Source of the DNA: Amoebidium appalachense
Taxonomy: Eukaryota; Ichthyosporea
DNA length: 64,000 nt
Direction: 5' to 3'
NCBI GenBank assembly: GCA_963693365.1
Contig: CAVNZM010000014.1
Span: 1,674,001 to 1,738,000, forward strand
Both the position numbers and the translations under genes were made by a program. Below, one piece after another: positions 59,961 through 64,000 of the stretch; position 1 is the stretch's first letter, and the number at the start of each line of letters is the position of its first letter. The notes beneath the pieces are model-generated. The model was given only the letters and a program-made list of their open reading frames with translations, was not told the origin of the DNA and did not search any database.

Positions 59961-60134
59961 GCGTGATTACGTTTCTTAACGTTCGCCTATAATGCATGGG
60001 AATATTAGCACTGGAAACAGGATGGCCGTAGAACCGTTTCAAAATTCCTCAGGGAATCCTTACCAAATATAGCAAATATTCGAATTCAGAATTCGACTAC
60101 AAAGCCGCGATCCTAAACGTAATTACTAATCTTG

Positions 60135-60179
<45 letters not shown>

Positions 60180-60990
60180 ACCCCACCCCTTCTCACGTGC
60201 CGCCGGCGGAAAAAGTGCATTTACACATGATCACACATTTATGAGTAATCGTGATTTTACACTGGAGCGTATGATTGTAGGCTGTGAACATTTTATAAAG
60301 CAGAAAATCCTTGAAAGCACCGTCGCTTTTTCGGATCGAGGGACATATGAATTCCTACCTTAACATTTACATCATTAATTTTCTGATTTCGTTTCCATTG
60401 AAAACCTTTCATTTTCATTATCGTCTAAGAGCAAGTCTGACAGATAATCGAAATTTCGCACAACAATCTAAACTATCTTCTAACTTCTGCAGCTCTGGTG
60501 GAGGGTATCAAACCTCGACCAACACACACATCTACGGCTATCCAGTGCACTGGAATTACATTTCAGACTATCTGACACGCGAAAATATCTGGAACTATCT
60601 AACCCCACAACTACATCACCCTGAACTGTCTTACGATACCTATACTTCCAAATAAGGTAGGGGCACTAGCATACCATACCAAAAACAGGCGTACCATCGG
60701 AAAATCAACAACGACCAATTCTTACAAGACCAATCATCACCAAAAAAGGCCAAAATAGGCAGAAATACGCATAATCTTTAAGCTAGAACAAAGAAAACTG
60801 AACAAACAAATAAGCCAGAACATGTTAAGTGCATCACACTTCATCCAAAATCTTAGTGGGCAAAAATCGAATTATCTTCGCCGCGCCCGTGTGATGGGCT
60901 TGCGGATTAATTCTAAGTGTTGGCAGCAATGCATAGCATAGCCTTTAGAATAAATTGCCCAAGGTATATATAGAATTGTTTCCGGTTGTT

Positions 60991-61105
60991 CAAAAAAAAA
61001 AAAAAAAAAAAAAAAAAACCCCCGACAACCTAAAAACCACACACCAAGCCAAACACCGGCGATGAGTTTTGAAACGTCCAAAAGTACACACAACTGCAAG
61101 GGAGG

Positions 61106-61150
<45 letters not shown>

Positions 61151-61244
61151 TGGCGCCGTCATAAACGAGACAAATCATCCGACGTTCATCGAGCCAAAAA
61201 CCCCAACTCATGTGCTCCAAATCCATGCCTCATTCCCAACGCCT

Positions 61245-61285
<41 letters not shown>
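60991..61285 (+). repeat. Three long A-runs downstream of the GATA gene
   Basis: A-runs of roughly 25, 40 and 30 bases lie at about 60991-61017, 61108-61148 and 61251-61285. On the GATA-gene strand they are T-runs right after the stop codon. Confidence 0.9.
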
Positions 61286-61286
<1 letters not shown>

Positions 61287-61293
61287 CCCTCGC

Positions 61294-61923
61294 TCACGCA
61301 TGGAAACTTCCCTCCGTTTCGTCGCTTCGCAAGCACCCACTCCCTTCCTGCTCCTTTCCATTTTTGGAGTTCTTCGACCGTCGTTTCCCAGATGTAGACG
61401 TTTGTCTCCTTCGGCTGAAAAGGGCTTCAGGCCTATGGCGTGCGTGGGTCCTAAAGTAGAGCCCACAGGCGTTACACAACAGTTGCTTGCCGTCCAGTCT
61501 TCTCCACATGGCTGACTGTGTCACTGTGTGTAAGGATCGGGCGTTGTTAGTGTTGCAGAAACGCAAAAGATAGAACAAACCAAAGAAAAGAAATCAAAAT
61601 CGGCACGCAGTCTAAGTATACCACAGGTAGATAATCAACGTTGAAAGAAAATATGTTCAGCTTATGCATATCCTGTTTTTCATAGTGATTCGTTTCAAGG
61701 AATTGGGAGATTACAGAAACTCGATACGGCCACCACTCAAACAATTGCAACATCCCACGTTAACACAGCAAGAGGGGTGTGTCGCAGCAGTGCAAGCAAA
61801 CAAACAAACATGACATGGATAGCGAAATTCAAAAAGACACAGTCTCCCATACAAATGAGCCACCACCACCACCACATTTAACAACAAAAAAAGGGAGTAA
61901 AATAGGTTTTGTGTGTGTGTGTA

Positions 61924-61991
<68 letters not shown>

Positions 61992-63496
61992 GTTGTTGTT
62001 GTTTTTTGGGGGGGGGGGGGGGGCTACCTGCGCAGTTATTACACTTCAGGGCCACATTTGGGTCCTCTACCGCATCAGAAGTCGACAGTGGCGAATTTTG
62101 AGATTCGGCGCGGGTCGTTTCGCTCCCCGCGTCGCGGTTTAGGGGGTCTTGCGATGTGTCCCACGGTTGCCCAGGCCAACTGTGAGGTGTTCCCCCAAAC
62201 TGGGGGGCACCAACACCTTCGGCCCAATTTGATTCGTGGGTTTCAATCATACTGTTCCTTTTCGGGTACACATTTTCACCCACGGGTACAGAAATGGTCG
62301 GTGTTTCCGGTGGTTGCGTTGACGGGATGGTTTGGGGAGGCCACCTTTGTGTGTGCTCGGGATAGTATGGGTGCAATTTCGCGCCGTTTGTGGGCTCTGG
62401 GGGGACCTCTGAAGCTACCGACCCCCCCGCCTGCTTCCAGGTAGAAGGACTTCTTGGATGTTCCGAAGAATCATAACTGAATCTTCGGCCAATGACTGAT
62501 GAATCTGATGGAGCTGGGAGGGTATATGGGCTGGAACGATGCGGGGATGCAGAACGAACAGAGGTAGACGAGGGTGTTGGTGTTTGGAGGATGCTTTCAA
62601 TGGTGAACAGAGAGGTCCGGCGGCTCAGAGGAGCAGAAGCCTGTGTGTGGTAAAACATGGGATTAGATTATAGCTGGGTATATGATTAGTTTACAGCTGC
62701 ATTAATGATTCATTTACGCCTGCATTACTGTAATGAATTGCTGAGGAACATGAAAAAAAACTGGAGAATGCACATGGTGGCTAGGTGTCACTATAAATTC
62801 CAGCACCCCTTGTTTGGTTTTAGACACCCAAGTTGAATCGGAAAAGTTCGAGATGAATCGAAAACATGTCTTATGCGGAGCCCAAAGCATACATCGTATC
62901 CAAGCATTCCTTAGTTGGTTTTAGACAGACAATTTGAAACGACAATCACAGGTATTCCAAGCCCAAACATCCATCCTGCAAGATCGGATAATGGTTTAAA
63001 CATTGCCGAGAACTCCCCTGTAGGTTACCTTTAGTGATGTTCCAAAAAGTGTACGATTCGACTAACACCGTGGCCTGCCCAACGACATAAAATACTCATC
63101 TTACTGTGAAGTCGTTAGTAATGAAAAAGTTTTAGAAATGTCGTTCTACCATCAGCTATTTATTATGGTACGTAGGTCACATTCAGCCTTGGTTCACAAA
63201 AATTCATCACAGTTTACAGTTTGCATGTTTACTTAGCCAAGAGTACTCCACAGCTTTATTCAGGTTACTCCTCTCACACAACCTCTTCCTAATGCTAAAC
63301 ATGAGATTAAATTGGCAGAGAAAAACAAAGCATTTCGAGAGAACGGTTTTCAGGTCAGCCATAGAGTCAGCCATACCTGCTTGAGATCTTCAGGGGCCGG
63401 TGATTGAGTCCAATGCAGGTGTAAAGGGGATTGTGTAAGAGGGGAGGGTCCCTTCTCTACCAAGCAACCATCATAACCTGAAGAAGTCGATGTCAT
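61294..63496 (-). CDS. GATA-type zinc-finger transcription factor
   Basis: Exons on the minus strand are 63496-63377 (MTSTSSGYDGCLVEKG ...), 62640-62028 and 61523-61294, with donors CAG|GTATGG and CAG|GTAGCC and acceptors CACACACAG and CTTACACACAG. Phases join in frame to 320 residues. The finger spans the second intron: CNNCAVTQSAMWRRLDGKQ, then LLCNACGLYF, giving C-X2-C-X17-C-X2-C with the conserved WRR and LCNACG. A basic tail follows (RTHARHRPEALFSRRRQ, SGKRRSKNSKNGK). The region before the finger is Ser/Pro-rich and probably disordered. One finger and the H-x-x-x-RP tail recall fungal and unicellular GATA factors. It presumably binds (A/T)GATA(A/G) sites as a nuclear regulator. Confidence 0.88.
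61924..62023 (+). repeat. (GT)n, T-rich and G-run block next to the GATA donor
   Basis: A GT tract of about 60 bp, then TTGTTGTTG, a short T-run and a G-run that abuts the 5' splice site of intron 2 (GTAGCCCCCC on the gene strand). Confidence 0.9.
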
Positions 63497-64000
63497 CGTG
63501 CTATTGCGTGTGTGATTGAAACCCAAGGACGTCGTGTGGGTTGTGGCGGACTTCAGAGTGGGTGGTGTGAGAGGTGGGGAAGAAGAGATGAGCTATTGAG
63601 GCATATCAAAGGCAGAAATAAAGTGCACCAGACCTATAAAAGGCGCACAGGTGCATGTGTTTGAGGTTTTCTGGTTGAGTTCAAAGACCCATGCTGTTGA
63701 AAACAAACCAGTGTGCTTTAGGATGTAAGCAGCTAATTAGCTGGGGTTAACGCCCAGTAGCTATATAGGTCGGCAACTGGCTGTTAACAAAAGCAGCAAT
63801 CAGTTTTAGAACATAAATGAGAGCTTCTTGTTTCCGGATGCAAATCTCAGTGATGCACCAAATGTGCAATAAATAGAAGTTGAATTATAATGTTTAGAAC
63901 GGGTGTGGCTTCTACGCTCACTTGAGGTTCCTCTCCGTGTTGTGCTCTCCGAGTGAAAGTTGTTACGGTAAACAAACGCCCTGATCTCCACACTACAAAT
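63497..64000 (-). other. Upstream region of the GATA gene
   Basis: About 500 bp to the window edge, with normal complexity. It presumably contains the 5' UTR and promoter of the minus-strand gene. I see no further exon. Confidence 0.5.

Larger units (their letters stand above)
58803..61293. other. Intergenic between convergent SF3B6 and GATA genes
   Basis: It holds a long G-tract (about 59070-59170), a CA tract (59538-59592), an inverted-repeat cluster (59717-59960), a C-run (60136-60179) and three A-runs (60991-61285). An open frame at 60311-60655 has no codon or motif support. AATAAA-type signals lie near 59413. No gene is supported. Confidence 0.55.

Noticed and set aside
60311-60655. A 114-codon open frame
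   Set aside because: No splice, codon or motif support. It lies in AT-rich intergenic DNA.

Overview
The window is eukaryotic nuclear DNA from an opisthokont with long introns, full of transposons and of extreme simple-sequence DNA. Host genes carry canonical GT-AG introns. One gene is a clear SF3B6/p14 spliceosome subunit and another is a GATA zinc-finger factor with one C-X2-C-X17-C-X2-C finger. With a Ty3/gypsy chromovirus and a Ngaro-type tyrosine-recombinase retrotransposon, this fits a unicellular holozoan (for example an ichthyosporean) or an early-diverging fungus better than a plant or alga. That placement is inference only. Nothing here looks bacterial.

Layout. 1-915: 3' end of a Ngaro-like YR retrotransposon (copy 1, + strand). 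1077-9757: a decayed Ty3/gypsy chromovirus (RS-rich Gag, protease, RT, RNase H, integrase, chromodomain). 9776-14076: first copy of a segmental duplication carrying the 5' exons of an amino-acid transporter gene (truncated pseudogene). 15288-22486: a nearly complete Ngaro-like element (copy 2, - strand) with split direct repeats A1-gag-RT/RH-YR-B1-A2-B2. 24690-28806: a two-exon gene for an unrecognised multi-pass membrane protein (- strand), whose intron is mostly (GT)n. 29437-31758: a decayed hAT transposon with an 8-bp target duplication. 32823-37060: second copy of the duplication, which runs into the full transporter gene (33540-44411, about 15 exons, AAAP/SLC36-Avt type). 46237-49353: an unrecognised four-exon gene. 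49729-50489: a candidate tRNA-derived SINE. 51761-58802: SF3B6 in five exons. 61294-63496: the GATA factor in three exons (- strand).

The most unusual feature is not a gene. Introns and intergenic DNA hold dozens of long C-runs or G-runs. They are often paired as C(n)A(n) or T(n)G(n) blocks facing each other as foldbacks. A short intronic sequence family of about 60-70 nt, ending in a C-run, recurs many times, and every copy I found is in the sense orientation of its host gene. Several coding frames (transporter exon 1, membrane protein, RT, pol) are broken by one base, often in C- or G-runs. Each break could be real decay or a consensus error in the assembly, and I cannot tell which from sequence alone.
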